Of a stretch of DNA of 64,000 nt, positions 8,207 through 17,557 are shown in pieces; the stretch's first letter is position 1; each line of letters opens with the position of its first letter. Below the pieces are notes generated by a model, which did not search any database, was not told the origin of the DNA, and saw nothing but the letters and a program-made list of their open reading frames with translations. The position numbers and the translations under genes were made by a program. The DNA comes from Pseudogulbenkiania sp. MAI-1 (lineage in GTDB: Bacteria; Pseudomonadota; Gammaproteobacteria; Burkholderiales; Chromobacteriaceae): assembly GCF_000527175.1 (NCBI RefSeq), contig NZ_AZUR01000001.1, positions 3,745,001 to 3,809,000 of the forward strand, given 5' to 3'.

Positions 8207-9031
8207 TCACCCCAGATAGGCGAAACGCCCCTGCAGCCGCGGCAACAGCGCCTCGCCTTCGAAGCGCGCCTCGCGCGGCGGCGGCATCACGCTGGCGTCG
8301 AGACAGTAGTCGAGCGTCATGCGCATGTACTGATAGCTGTTGCAGATGGCGGCGTGCAGGTGGGCGAAGTCGCGCGCGGTCGGGTTGTTGCCGAGCAGCG
8401 TGCAGATGATCTCGAGCGCTTCCCAGGGGTGGGCATCGTCGTACTGGGCGTGCAGCTTGAGCCACCGCATCGCCTTGGCGCGGTGGGCCGGAGTGAAGCT
8501 CTGTTCGTAGAGATCACGCGAGCACACCTTGAGCGCCCATTCGCCGGTGGCGCCTTCGATCGCGTAGTTGGTGGCCGCGATGCCGAGCACCAGGGTATCG
8601 CGGTCGCAGGTGTGCCAGCACCAGTGGCACAGCGCCAGCATCGGCACCGGCACCGGGCTGAACATCAGGTCCTCCCGCTTCACGCCGCTGGCCAGCGCCC
8701 ACTCCACCCAATGCTCGGCATGGCTCTGCTCGACCCGGATGTTGCGCACCAGGTAACGGCGCGCCAAGTCCTGTCCGCGCGTGCGGCCATAGCGTATCTT
8801 CAGCAGGTTGAGCGCCATGTATTGCGGAAACTGCTCGATCACCGGCCACACGCCAATCAGGAAATGGTGCAAGGTGCTGGTGTCGAGCTCGCCGTCGCGC
8901 ATCTTGCGGAACAATTCATGCTCGACCACCTGGCGCTTGCTTTCCTCGCACAACCGCATCAACTCCCGTGCCCAGATCGGATAGCTGCCGATCTCCTTGA
9001 GCGGGCCCACCCGTACAAACTCTTCGCTCAT
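8207..9031 (-). CDS. Heme-oxygenase-like (TenA/PqqC/CADD-fold) putative diiron redox protein
   Basis: A 274-residue all-helical protein. Candidate iron ligands are visible: EHELF near residue 38, RVEQSHAEHWVEW around 105, YAIEGATGEW around 155, and the final H-A-Q-Y-D-D-A-H, an H-x3-D-x2-H spacing like that of CADD-type heme-oxygenase-like diiron oxidases. The substrate is unknown; the superfamily ranges from thiaminase and PQQ synthesis to oxidative self-sacrificing pABA synthesis. Its start overlaps the stop of the upstream GGDEF/EAL gene by 4 bp, so the two are co-translated, an unusual partner for a cyclic-di-GMP enzyme. Confidence 0.75.
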   Translation of the reverse strand: MSEEFVRVGPLKEIGSYPIWARELMRLCEESKRQVVEHELFRKMRDGELDTSTLHHFLIGVWPVIEQFPQYMALNLLKIRYGRTRGQDLARRYLVRNIRVEQSHAEHWVEWALASGVKREDLMFSPVPVPMLALCHWCWHTCDRDTLVLGIAATNYAIEGATGEWALKVCSRDLYEQSFTPAHRAKAMRWLKLHAQYDDAHPWEALEIICTLLGNNPTARDFAHLHAAICNSYQYMRMTLDYCLDASVMPPPREARFEGEALLPRLQGRFAYLG

Positions 9032-11919
9032 GCTGGATCTCCCAAAGTATTGTGCTGCTGACGGCCCTGCGGGCAGACGGCATCCGACAGCGGCGGCGTG
9101 CCGTCGTGCCCGGCAGGGTGGAATGCCTGAGCGATCACCTCGACCAAGGGCAGCGGCCTGGCCACGCCGTAACCCTGCGCGTAATCGACACCGATTTTTT
9201 TCAGTTCGTCCAGGATGTCCTGGTCTTCGACGAATTCGGCGATGGTGTGCTTGCCCATCACGTGGCCGATGTGATTGATCACCTCGACCATCGCGTGGTT
9301 GATCGGGTCGCCCACCATGTCCTTGACGAAGCTGCCGTCGATCTTCAGGTAGTCGACCGGGAGGTGCTTGAGGTAGCCGAAGGACGACATGCCGGCGCCG
9401 AAGTCGTCGAGCGAGAAACGGCAGCCCAGCTGGCGCAGCTCGCGCATGAACTCGGTGGCGCTGGCGAGGTTGGCGATGGCGACGGTTTCGGTGATCTCGA
9501 AACAGAGGCAGGTGGGGTCGACGCCGCTGCCCAGCAACTCGGTGCGCAGATAGTCGAGAAACTCGTCGTCACCGAGCGAGGCGCCGGACAGGTTGATCGC
9601 ACAGGTCCAGCGGCTGCCCGATGGGGTCCGCGCCGCCAGGGTGGAAAGCACGGTGCGCACCACCCAGCGGTCGATCGTCGTCATCAAGTTGTAGCGCTCG
9701 GCGGCTGGGATGAAGGCGTTGGGGGGCACCAGCATGCCATATTCGTCGCGCAGCCTGAGCAGCAGTTCGAAGTGCGGCCCGGCCGGTTCGTCGTCGGCGA
9801 CCGGAATGATTTTTTGCGCGTAGAGACAGAAGCGGTCTTCTTCCATGGCGCGGCGCAGGCGGTGCACCCATTCCATCTCGCCGTAGCGCGTGGTGAGCTC
9901 GGCATCGTTCGTCGAATGCAGCTGCACCCGGTTGCGGCCTTTTTCCTTGGCCATGTAGCAGGCCATGTCGGCGGCGCGCATGACCTCCTGGAGCGTCGTC
10001 GGCACACCGGAGATGTTCACCACCCCGATGCTGGCGCTGATCGAGAACGGCTGGCCGCCCCAGCTGAAGTGCAGGTCGAGCACGATCTGGCGCAGCTTCT
10101 CGGCCACCACCAGCGCCCCTTCCGGCGGGCAGTTCAGCAGCAGCACGCCGAATTCGTCCCCGCCCAGGCGCGCCAGGGTGTCCTCCTCGCGCAGCTGCTG
10201 TTGCAGCAGCACGCAGACCTGGCGCAACAGCTCGTCGCCGGCGGCGTGGCCGCAGGTGTCGTTGACGACCTTGAACTGGTCGAGATCCAGGTACATCAAG
10301 GCATGGTGCTGATGCCGGCCGGCGGCCCCTTCCAGCGTCCGCGCCAGGCGTCGTTCGAACTCGTGCCGGTTGGTGAGCCCGGTCAGCGCGTCGTGCGAGG
10401 CTTGCCAGGACAGGTTGTCGATGTACAGCCGTTCCAGCGTCATGTCGTGGAATACCAGCACCTTGCCCGAGACGCTGGCCTGGCCATCGTGGATCGGCGC
10501 GCTGACCATGGACACCGAGACGCGCGAACCATCGAGCCGTTCCAGCTGCAGGTTGCGGCCGGCGCCGGGCGGCACCGGTTCGTTCAGCAGCTGGTTGAGG
10601 CGGGCGGGCCGTTCGGACGGAGAGGCCTCCTCGAACAGGCAGCACAACGCGTCCAGCAGCCGGCCCCGCGCCTGCGGCAGCGGGTGGCCGATCAGTTGCT
10701 CGGCCACCGGATTCAGGTAGTCGACCCTGCCGCCGGTGTCGACGGTGATCACCGCGTCGCCGATCGACGCCAGCGTGACCTGGGCGCGCTCCTTCTCGGT
10801 ATGCAGCGCGCTCTCAGCCAGCTTGCGGTCGGTGATATCGAAGATCGAGCCCGACATGCGCACCGCCTGCCCGGCCTTGTCGCGCAAGGCCTGGCCGCGC
10901 GCCCGGAACCAGCGGTACTCGCCGCTGCGGGTGCGCAGGCGGTACTCGACATCGTAGCCGCCCTCCCCGGCCAGATGCCGCTCGACCGCCTGCCGTGTCG
11001 GCGCCTCGTCATCCGGGTGCAGGCGCGCCCAGAAGGCCGCTGCGGTGCCTTCCAGCTCCTGCTCGGCCAGACCCAGCATGGCCTTGAAGCGGGGCGAGTA
11101 GTACACGCTGCCGTCGACGATGTTCCAGTCCCAGATGCCGTAGTCGCTGCCGCTGACCGCCAGGTTGAGACGCTCCTCGCTCTCGCCCAGCGCCCGTTCG
11201 AAGGCCTCGCTTTGCCGGATCAGCTGGCGCGTGCGCAGCAGGGCGAACAGGATCAGGATGGCCGCCGTCATCAGGTTGACGACGAACAGCAGGCGCTGGA
11301 TCGCCCGCGCGCCTTCGGCCAGGACGTTGGAAAACGCCTTCTCCAGCGGCGTGACCCGACGGTTGATCTCCTGGATTTCAAACTTGAGCCGCCCCAGCTC
11401 CTCCGGGCCGAGGGTGCCGTTCTCCCGTCCCCGGCGCAGGCGCTCGGCGACGTCGGCGAGCTGGCCCAGCAGGCGGTCGCCCTCGGTCCAGTAGCCGATG
11501 GCCTGATCAATATAGCTGATACGGCGAAAGTGCAGGAACAGCCAGATCAGCTCGGGGATATCGTCCGGATCGTTGGCCCCCTGCAGGAAGCCTTCCGCCG
11601 CGGCGTCCCGGTCGGGATCGGGCCGATCCAGTGCCTGGCGTGCCCTGCTGTCGCCCAGCGGCACGCTGATGGCTTGCAGGTATTGCTGCCAAGCCTGCTC
11701 CGACGCCGTCTCGGCATAGCGCTCCAGATAATAGACCGCATCCTTCTGCCCTTTCGACCACAAGCTCTCGCCGGCCACGTAAGCCCGTACCGCCGACAGC
11801 ACGTTCTGGCTCAGCCCGCCCAGCAGCACCAACGACACCACGGCCACGATGAACGGCCAGGCAAAGTTCAGCAGGCGGCGGTTGGTACTGACGCGGGGAG
11901 GTTGCATGCCAGTGTCCAT
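9028..11919 (-). CDS. Membrane-bound PAS-PAS-GGDEF-EAL cyclic-di-GMP enzyme
   Basis: About 963 residues. A membrane segment near residue 20 (PFIVAVVSLVLLGGL) and another near 210 (LLFVVNLMTAAILILFALL) enclose a periplasmic helical sensor domain. Two PAS domains follow (about 240-365 and 375-490; SGSDYGIWDWN and ASIGDAVITVD), then GGDEF with intact LGGDEFG (about 586) and an EAL domain whose motif reads ELL, with Glu715 kept. NLSG, EITET, DDFGAGMSSF, LKID and the later EFVED are present, so phosphodiesterase activity is plausible despite the EAL-to-ELL change. Start uncertain: ATG 11919 is chosen, ATG 11907 is an alternative, neither has a clear ribosome site. The gene is coupled to the diiron-protein gene by an ATGA overlap. 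Confidence 0.9.
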   Translation of the reverse strand: MDTGMQPPRVSTNRRLLNFAWPFIVAVVSLVLLGGLSQNVLSAVRAYVAGESLWSKGQKDAVYYLERYAETASEQAWQQYLQAISVPLGDSRARQALDRPDPDRDAAAEGFLQGANDPDDIPELIWLFLHFRRISYIDQAIGYWTEGDRLLGQLADVAERLRRGRENGTLGPEELGRLKFEIQEINRRVTPLEKAFSNVLAEGARAIQRLLFVVNLMTAAILILFALLRTRQLIRQSEAFERALGESEERLNLAVSGSDYGIWDWNIVDGSVYYSPRFKAMLGLAEQELEGTAAAFWARLHPDDEAPTRQAVERHLAGEGGYDVEYRLRTRSGEYRWFRARGQALRDKAGQAVRMSGSIFDITDRKLAESALHTEKERAQVTLASIGDAVITVDTGGRVDYLNPVAEQLIGHPLPQARGRLLDALCCLFEEASPSERPARLNQLLNEPVPPGAGRNLQLERLDGSRVSVSMVSAPIHDGQASVSGKVLVFHDMTLERLYIDNLSWQASHDALTGLTNRHEFERRLARTLEGAAGRHQHHALMYLDLDQFKVVNDTCGHAAGDELLRQVCVLLQQQLREEDTLARLGGDEFGVLLLNCPPEGALVVAEKLRQIVLDLHFSWGGQPFSISASIGVVNISGVPTTLQEVMRAADMACYMAKEKGRNRVQLHSTNDAELTTRYGEMEWVHRLRRAMEEDRFCLYAQKIIPVADDEPAGPHFELLLRLRDEYGMLVPPNAFIPAAERYNLMTTIDRWVVRTVLSTLAARTPSGSRWTCAINLSGASLGDDEFLDYLRTELLGSGVDPTCLCFEITETVAIANLASATEFMRELRQLGCRFSLDDFGAGMSSFGYLKHLPVDYLKIDGSFVKDMVGDPINHAMVEVINHIGHVMGKHTIAEFVEDQDILDELKKIGVDYAQGYGVARPLPLVEVIAQAFHPAGHDGTPPLSDAVCPQGRQQHNTLGDPA

Positions 11920-12420
11920 GGTGGGTGGATGGAAAAGCCGTACCGACGGCGGCAATCACGGCAAAACGGTCAAAACGGAGTTCGATCCTGTTTCAATACG
12001 TCACCATGTCTCCTCTTGCCCGGCCCAGGTGGCCAAGACCTCGCAATCGGCCGCCGCGTGTCTCATGGCGACTCTCGCCGGGTCCGACCTCCCCAGGCAA
12101 TGCCAGAAAAATAAAATCAATTCCATGACGTTCCAAATGAAGATATAGCCGCTGTCAGCCAAAATACATAGCCACGCCTGGAACGCCGTTATGACCGAAT
12201 CGGAAAGGAAGGCACGTGAAAAAACCCAGGAGCGAGCCGGTGAAAAGGAAGGGAAGTAAACAGCAAGGGGCGGGAAATGAGAGCAGCCGTGAGCGCCCAG
12301 CCCCGGATAGGATCAGCCGGGCCCGACCGGGAGCGGCTGCCGGCCTGGGAAACGACCAAAAAACAGCATTGCCGAATAAACGGGCTCCGCCGTGGAGTGG
12401 GAAACTACTGTAAACATGCC
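11920..12420. other. Intergenic stretch without a supported gene
   Basis: About 500 bp between the GGDEF/EAL start and the AbrB-like stop. The part at 12090-12170 is richer in A+T and may hold the GGDEF/EAL promoter. Short frames here have poor composition and no recognisable motifs; I see no terminator hairpin after the AbrB-like gene. Confidence 0.5.
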
Positions 12421-13464
12421 CTAACGCCAGGCCAGCCTCCTCGACAGACGCCTGTAGATCGGATCGGTCAACAGCAGCACGCACAGCACCCGGCCGACAT
12501 GGAACGCCGTGACCACCGGTACCCCTAGCTGCAGCGCGTTGGCGGTGAGACACATCTCGGCGATGCCGCCGGGCGTGGTTCCCAGCATGGCCGTGGCCGG
12601 GTTCAGCCCGGAGAGCCAGGCCAAGCCCCAGCCGAACGCGGCGGCCACCAGCAGCAGGACGCCGCTGGTGACGGCCACCGCCGTGAGGAAGCGTGGCGCT
12701 ACGCGGAGGAACTCCGGCGAGAAACGGCTGCCGAGCGAGCAACCGATCAGCAGCTGGGCGGTGGGACTGGCCCACGGCGGCAAAGCCGACAGCTCGATAC
12801 CGTTGGCGGTCAACAGCGCCGTGACCACCAGCGGCCCCAGCATCCACGGATTGGGTTGGCCGAGACGCGACCAGACCCAGCCGGCCGCGAGGCCCAGCAC
12901 ACAGAGTAGGGCCAGCCCCGGGTAGTGCAAGGCACGGCCGGCGGCGTGGTAAAGATCGCCTCCGTGCACCCCGCTCAGCGTGTACAGCGCCGGGATAACG
13001 ATGACCACCAGCAGCATGCGCAGGCTATGCGCCGCCGCCACCCTGTCCACGCGCACCCCGTGGTGCTCGGCCAGATTGGCCATCTCAGACGCTCCGCCCG
13101 GCATGCAGGCGAAGAACGCCGAACCGCGATCCAGCCCGCTCAGCCGCTGCAGCAGCGCACCACCCAACACGGCCAGCACGAAAGCGAACAGCCCAGCCAA
13201 CAGCAGGTAGGGCAGCAGGCCCAGCAGCGGCCGCATCACCAGAGGGGTGAAATAGAGCCCGAGCGCGGTACCGATGACGGCCTGTCCCGCCGCCCTGCCC
13301 CAGCGCGGCCCCTGCAGCGCCACGCCGCCCAGGCGCCCGCTGGCGGTCGCCAGCAAGGGGCCGACCAGCCACGGCAGCGGCACGCGCAAGGCAGCCAGCA
13401 GACCAGCGGCCAGCAAAGCCAGCAACAGCGTGGCCAAAACGAGGCGCATTCTATCCGTATTCAT
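12421..13464 (-). CDS. AbrB-family (COG3180) integral membrane protein
   Basis: A 347-residue protein with about ten membrane segments and an internal duplication: each half carries the AbrB-duplication signature, seen as FFACMPGGASEMANLAEHHG and AMLGTTPGGIAEMCLTANAL. The name comes from an ammonia-monooxygenase regulator annotation; the actual function is unproven and the family looks like a transporter. The ATG at 13464 (MNTDRMRL) is used because more distal starts lie in the tctA terminator. It lies downstream of tctA in the same direction, separated by that terminator. Confidence 0.85.
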   Translation of the reverse strand: MNTDRMRLVLATLLLALLAAGLLAALRVPLPWLVGPLLATASGRLGGVALQGPRWGRAAGQAVIGTALGLYFTPLVMRPLLGLLPYLLLAGLFAFVLAVLGGALLQRLSGLDRGSAFFACMPGGASEMANLAEHHGVRVDRVAAAHSLRMLLVVIVIPALYTLSGVHGGDLYHAAGRALHYPGLALLCVLGLAAGWVWSRLGQPNPWMLGPLVVTALLTANGIELSALPPWASPTAQLLIGCSLGSRFSPEFLRVAPRFLTAVAVTSGVLLLVAAAFGWGLAWLSGLNPATAMLGTTPGGIAEMCLTANALQLGVPVVTAFHVGRVLCVLLLTDPIYRRLSRRLAWR

Positions 13465-13471
13465 CCAGAGA

Positions 13472-13503
13472 CAAAAAAAGACGCCACCCCCGAAGAGGTG
13501 GCG
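13472..13503 (-). terminator. Rho-independent terminator of the tctCBA operon
   Basis: Read leftward, GCCACC (13502-13497) pairs with GGTGGC (13488-13483) across an 8-nt loop and is followed by seven T residues (13479-13473). It starts 10 bp after the tctA stop codon. Confidence 0.9.
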
Positions 13504-13512
13504 CAAAGAGAG

Positions 13513-15033
13513 TCACACTGTGGAAACGGCGACGGTTCGAGCCTCCTTGCGGCGGCGACGCAGGCGCAGCAAGGGCGGCACCACCAGCATGGCGACGGCC
13601 ATCACCCACAGACCCAGCGAAATCGGGCTCTCCCACAGGATGTGCAGGTCGCCGTTGGAGATCGACAGCGCGCGGCGCAGGTTCTGCTCCAGCATCTCGC
13701 CCAGCACGAAGCCCAGGATCAGCGCCGACATCGGGAAGTTCATCTTGCGCAAGAGGTAGCCGAACACCCCCAGCACGGCCATCAGCACCAGGTCGAAGGT
13801 GGTGCTGTGCACCGCGTACACCCCCACCGTGCTGATCGCGGCGATGCCCGGCACCAAGAGGAACAGCGGCACCGACAGCATGCGCGTGAACACGCCCACC
13901 AGCGGGATGTTCATGATCAAGAGCAGGATGTTGCCGACGAACAGCGAGGCGATCAGGCCCCACACGATGTCCGGCTGCTGGCTGAACAGCATCGGGCCCG
14001 GGGTGATGTTGTACAGCGTCAGCGCGCCCATCATCACTGCGGTGGTGCCCGAACCCGGCACTCCCAGGGTCAGCATCGGCACGAAGGAGCCGCAGGCCGA
14101 AGCGTTGTTGGCCGCCTCCGGCGCCGCCACGCCGCGGATGTCGCCGTTGCCGAAGGTGCCTTCCTTGTCGTGCAGGCGCTTGGCGGTCATGTAGGTCACC
14201 GCGCTGGCGATGGTGGCGCCGGCGCCCGGCAGCACGCCGATGATGAAGCCGATAGCCGAGGAGTACAGCGTGCACCACCAGGTCTCGACCATCTCGCGCA
14301 GGTTGAACATCATGCGCCCGGTCTGCTTGATCACCGTCTCGCCGGTATGGGTCTGCTCCAGCATCAGCAGGATTTCGCTCACCGAGAAGAAGCCGATCAC
14401 CACCACGATGAACTGGATGCCGTCGGCGAGGTGGATGTCGTCGAAGGTGAAGCGGTACACGCCGGAGTTGGCGTCCACCCCCACCGTGGCCATGAAGAGG
14501 CCGATCAGCGCCGCCAGAATGGTCTTCACCGGCTTGTCGCCGACCATGCCGCCCAGGCAGGCGATGGCGAAGATCATCAGCGCGAAGTACTCGGCCGGGC
14601 CGAACGCCAGCGACCAGCCCGCCAGGATCGGCGCGCACAGCACCAGGCCGACGATGGCCACCACCGAACCGACGAACGAACTCCAGGCCGAGATCGACAG
14701 CGCCACGCCGGCCTTGCCCTGCTTGGCCATCGGGTTGCCGTCCATCGCGGTCATGATGGCGCCGGCGTCACCCGGCACGTTGAGCAGGATCGACGAGATG
14801 CGGCCACCGTACTCGCAGCCCATGTACACTGCGGCGAGCAGGATCAGCGCGGTTTCCGGCGGCATTTTCAGCGCGAACGCCAGCGGCAGCAGGATGGCCA
14901 CGCCGTTGATCGGGCCCAGGCCCGGCAGCATGCCGACGATGGTGCCGATGAACGAGCCGATCAGCGCCACCAGCAGGTTGCCCGGCTTCATCGCCACGAC
15001 GAAGCCTTGGCCGAGAAATCCCAGGGTATCCAT
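13513..15033 (-). CDS. tctA: Tripartite tricarboxylate transporter, large membrane subunit
   Basis: A 506-residue, roughly twelve-span protein. Signatures of the TctA family include GMLPGLGPINGVAILLPL, YGGRISSILLNVPGDAG and VLPGAGATIASAVTY, the last two being the repeated glycine-rich loops of the two homologous halves. It forms the permease with TctB and receives substrate from the periplasmic protein TctC. Last gene of the leftward tctCBA operon; 12 bp separate it from tctB, and a strong terminator follows. Substrate is a tricarboxylate or related organic acid; citrate is the usual case but not provable here. Confidence 0.95.
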   Translation of the reverse strand: MDTLGFLGQGFVVAMKPGNLLVALIGSFIGTIVGMLPGLGPINGVAILLPLAFALKMPPETALILLAAVYMGCEYGGRISSILLNVPGDAGAIMTAMDGNPMAKQGKAGVALSISAWSSFVGSVVAIVGLVLCAPILAGWSLAFGPAEYFALMIFAIACLGGMVGDKPVKTILAALIGLFMATVGVDANSGVYRFTFDDIHLADGIQFIVVVIGFFSVSEILLMLEQTHTGETVIKQTGRMMFNLREMVETWWCTLYSSAIGFIIGVLPGAGATIASAVTYMTAKRLHDKEGTFGNGDIRGVAAPEAANNASACGSFVPMLTLGVPGSGTTAVMMGALTLYNITPGPMLFSQQPDIVWGLIASLFVGNILLLIMNIPLVGVFTRMLSVPLFLLVPGIAAISTVGVYAVHSTTFDLVLMAVLGVFGYLLRKMNFPMSALILGFVLGEMLEQNLRRALSISNGDLHILWESPISLGLWVMAVAMLVVPPLLRLRRRRKEARTVAVSTV

Positions 15034-15045
15034 AGCATTGTCCCC

Positions 15046-15477
15046 TCAGCCCAGCAGGACGCCGCCGGGTAGCGGCACGTCCAGCAGGCGGTCAAAGAAA
15101 TAGAACAGCGCCACGCCCATCACCACGCCGCCGACGGCACAGTGCAGCCACTTGCCGTCGAACAGGCGGCCGAGGGCGACGGTCATCAAGGCAGTGGCCA
15201 CGGCGAAGCCGGCCGTCTCGAAGATCAGCGCGTACACCAGCACCACGCCAATCATCACCGCCACTTTCTTGAGCAAGGCGCCGCGCGGCCAGTCCACCGC
15301 CTCGCCCGGCTTGAACAGCAGCCAGCACGAGCACGCGACCATCAGCGCCAGGATCAACAGCGGATAAGCGCGCGGGCCGACCGGCTCGTAGGCGAACTCG
15401 GTGCTGATGCCCCAGCCCACCGTCGCCATGCCGGCGCACAGCAGCAACCAGAGCACGGCAAAGATGCGATCGCTCAT
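15046..15477 (-). CDS. tctB: Tripartite tricarboxylate transporter, small membrane subunit
   Basis: A 143-residue protein with four membrane segments (about residues 4-22, 40-55, 75-97, 112-135). It starts MSDRIFAVLWLLLCAG and has the conserved GPRAYPLLIL motif after the first span. Forms the permease with TctA. It lies about 200 bp downstream of tctC, a gap occupied only by GC-rich sequence without an evident gene or terminator. Confidence 0.92.
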   Translation of the reverse strand: MSDRIFAVLWLLLCAGMATVGWGISTEFAYEPVGPRAYPLLILALMVACSCWLLFKPGEAVDWPRGALLKKVAVMIGVVLVYALIFETAGFAVATALMTVALGRLFDGKWLHCAVGGVVMGVALFYFFDRLLDVPLPGGVLLG

Positions 15478-15684
15478 AGTCCAGGTCCTTCCAATCCAGA
15501 AAAGCCGGGGCGGGCCAGCCGGCCGCCCCCGCCATGAGGTGAGAGCCGCCCTCCGTCGGCGCACGCCGCCAGCGTGCTCGTCCAGCGCCGGACGCGGGAG
15601 CCGGATCGCCCGAGTGGGGCGGCTCGACTCCGGACGCACGAGGCGGGCGAACGACGCGGGAAGGAGAGACGACGAAAGGGGAGA

Positions 15685-16668
15685 TTACTTGACCAGACCG
15701 AACTCGCTGGCCAGTGCCTGGTAGTCCTTGACCGACTTCTTGACGTAGGCGTCCAGTTCCTTGCCGGTCATACTGAACGGATAGAGGTCGCGGCTTTGGC
15801 GCAGCTTGGCGAATTCCGGGGTGGCCATGACTTTCTTGAACGACTTTTCCCAGAAGGCGTAATCGGCGTCGGACACTTTCGGGCCGACGTAAAAGCCGCG
15901 GATGATCGGCCAGGCGATGTCGTAGCCCTGCTCCTTGGCGGTCGGAATCGAGCCCAGGTCGCCCGGCAGGCGCTTGTCGGCCAGCACCGCCAGCACGCGG
16001 ATCTTGCCCGCTTCCAATTGCGGCGCGGCTTCGCCGATGTCACCCGATACCACCTGCACGTGGCCACCCAGCAAGGCGGTGAAGCTCTCGCCGCCGCCTT
16101 CGAAGGCGACGTAGCGCATCTGCTTGAAGTCGACCCCGGCCTTCTTCGCCACCAGCGCGGATTTCATCCAGTCCTGGCTGCCCACGGTGCCGCCGGCACC
16201 GAACACCACCTGCGACGGATTGGCCTTGAGCGCCGCCATCAGGTCTTTCAGGGTCTTGTACGGCGAGTCGGCGCGCACCGCGATCATGCCGTAGTCGGTA
16301 CCGATGGCGGCGAGCCAGCGCACATCGTCGACGCCGTACTTGCCGAACTTGCCCTGTGCCAGGTTGAGCAGCGAGCCGCCGGAGAAGGCGACGATGGCGT
16401 TGGCGTCGTCGGCGCGCTGCGCCACGATGGCGTTGTAGGCCACCGCCCCCACCCCGCCCGGCATGTACACCACGCGCATCGGGTTCTGCAACGCCTTGCT
16501 GTCCATCAGCGCCGACTGCGCCAGCTTGCAGGTCAGGTCGAAACCGCCGCCGGGCTTGGCCGGGGCGATGCATTCGGGGCGTGCCGGCTCGGCCAGGGCG
16601 CCGAAGGAAGCCAGCGCCAAGGTGGCGCCAGCGCCGAGCAGGGCGATACGATGAGCGAAAGGGGTCAT
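15685..16668 (-). CDS. tctC: Periplasmic tricarboxylate-binding protein
   Basis: A 327-residue TctC/Bug-family solute receptor. The N-terminus (MTPFAHRIALLGAGATLALA, cleavage after SFGALA) is a Sec signal peptide. The family motifs IAPAKPGGGFDLTCKL, MPGGVGAVAYN and GAGGTVGSQDW shape the ligand pocket. AGGAG lies 9 nt before the ATG, which fixes the start. It is the first gene of tctCBA and lies back to back with the regulator gene at 16874, so the shared 205-bp region is the likely target of that regulator. Confidence 0.94.
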   Translation of the reverse strand: MTPFAHRIALLGAGATLALASFGALAEPARPECIAPAKPGGGFDLTCKLAQSALMDSKALQNPMRVVYMPGGVGAVAYNAIVAQRADDANAIVAFSGGSLLNLAQGKFGKYGVDDVRWLAAIGTDYGMIAVRADSPYKTLKDLMAALKANPSQVVFGAGGTVGSQDWMKSALVAKKAGVDFKQMRYVAFEGGGESFTALLGGHVQVVSGDIGEAAPQLEAGKIRVLAVLADKRLPGDLGSIPTAKEQGYDIAWPIIRGFYVGPKVSDADYAFWEKSFKKVMATPEFAKLRQSRDLYPFSMTGKELDAYVKKSVKDYQALASEFGLVK

Positions 16669-16873
16669 TGTTGCAGTCTCCTCTAAGAATTGTGACTTGA
16701 CAGCGGGGCGGAACGAGGCAACCCTTGTCAACGGCTTTTCCCGTCCGGAGTCAGGCCGGCCGGAAGCCAGATTCAAGCCTGTTGGGCGGCTTGGTGGGGC
16801 GATACTAGTCGCGCTTGCTTTCATCAACCTTTCACCCACTTTCCCGACAGATCCGACTGTCGCAAAAAAAACC

Positions 16874-17557
16874 ATGCGCATCCTGCTTGTAGAAGACCAG
16901 GCCGATCTCGCGCGCTGGCTGGCGCGCGCGCTTACCGCCTCCGGCTACGTCGTCGACGTCATCCATGACGGCCTGAACGCCGACACCGCCTTGCAAACCG
17001 AACCCTACGACCTCGCGGTGCTCGACCTCAACCTGCCACGCCTGTCCGGCAAGGAGGTGCTGGTGCGCCTCCGGGCGCGCCACCAGACGCTACCGGTGCT
17101 GATTCTCACCGCGCACGGCGAGCTCTCCGACAAGGTGGAGGGACTGGAGCTGGGCGCCGACGACTACCTGGTGAAACCGTTCGAACTGGGGGAGCTGGAA
17201 GCGCGGCTCAAGGCGTTGCTGCGCCGCCACCAGGGCCACGACAACGAACCACTCAGCTGCGGCGCGCTGGTGTTCGACAAGAAGGAGCGGGTGTTCCGGT
17301 TGGGCACAGAGCGGCTCACCCTGACCCGCCGCGAGCACGCGGTGCTGGAGGCGCTGATGCGCCGCGCCGGCCAGCCGGTCAACCGCGAGCGCCTGTTCAG
17401 CCAGGTGTTCTCGCTTGACGACGAGGTCAATCCGGAGGCGATCGAGATCTACATCCACCGCCTGCGCAAGAAGCTGGAGGGCAGCGACGTCGCCATCACC
17501 ACGCTGCGCGGCCTGGGCTACCTGCTGGAACAGCGTCATGGCCCGCCCCCGGCGTGA
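16874..17557 (+). CDS. tctD: OmpR-family response regulator (TctD-like)
   Basis: A 227-residue regulator: receiver domain residues 1-115 (phospho-acceptor Asp in LAVLDLNLPRLSG, Lys in DDYLVKPFE) and winged-helix DNA-binding domain residues 125-220 ending in the TTLRGLGYLLE wing. Encoded divergently from tctC and followed by a histidine kinase gene overlapping by 20 bp. In Salmonella TctD/TctE control the tricarboxylate transporter; the gene order here argues for the same job. Confidence 0.9.
   Translation: MRILLVEDQADLARWLARALTASGYVVDVIHDGLNADTALQTEPYDLAVLDLNLPRLSGKEVLVRLRARHQTLPVLILTAHGELSDKVEGLELGADDYLVKPFELGELEARLKALLRRHQGHDNEPLSCGALVFDKKERVFRLGTERLTLTRREHAVLEALMRRAGQPVNRERLFSQVFSLDDEVNPEAIEIYIHRLRKKLEGSDVAITTLRGLGYLLEQRHGPPPA

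Noticed and set aside
9052..12114. A 1020-codon open frame on the plus strand opposite the GGDEF/EAL gene
   Set aside because: Composition is His/Gln/Arg/Val-rich with no domain, and the opposite strand carries all recognisable motifs; a GC-rich antisense shadow.
12925..15072. A 715-codon plus-strand frame opposite tctA and the AbrB-like gene
   Set aside because: Extreme His/Gln/Arg content and no start signal; antisense of membrane-protein codons.
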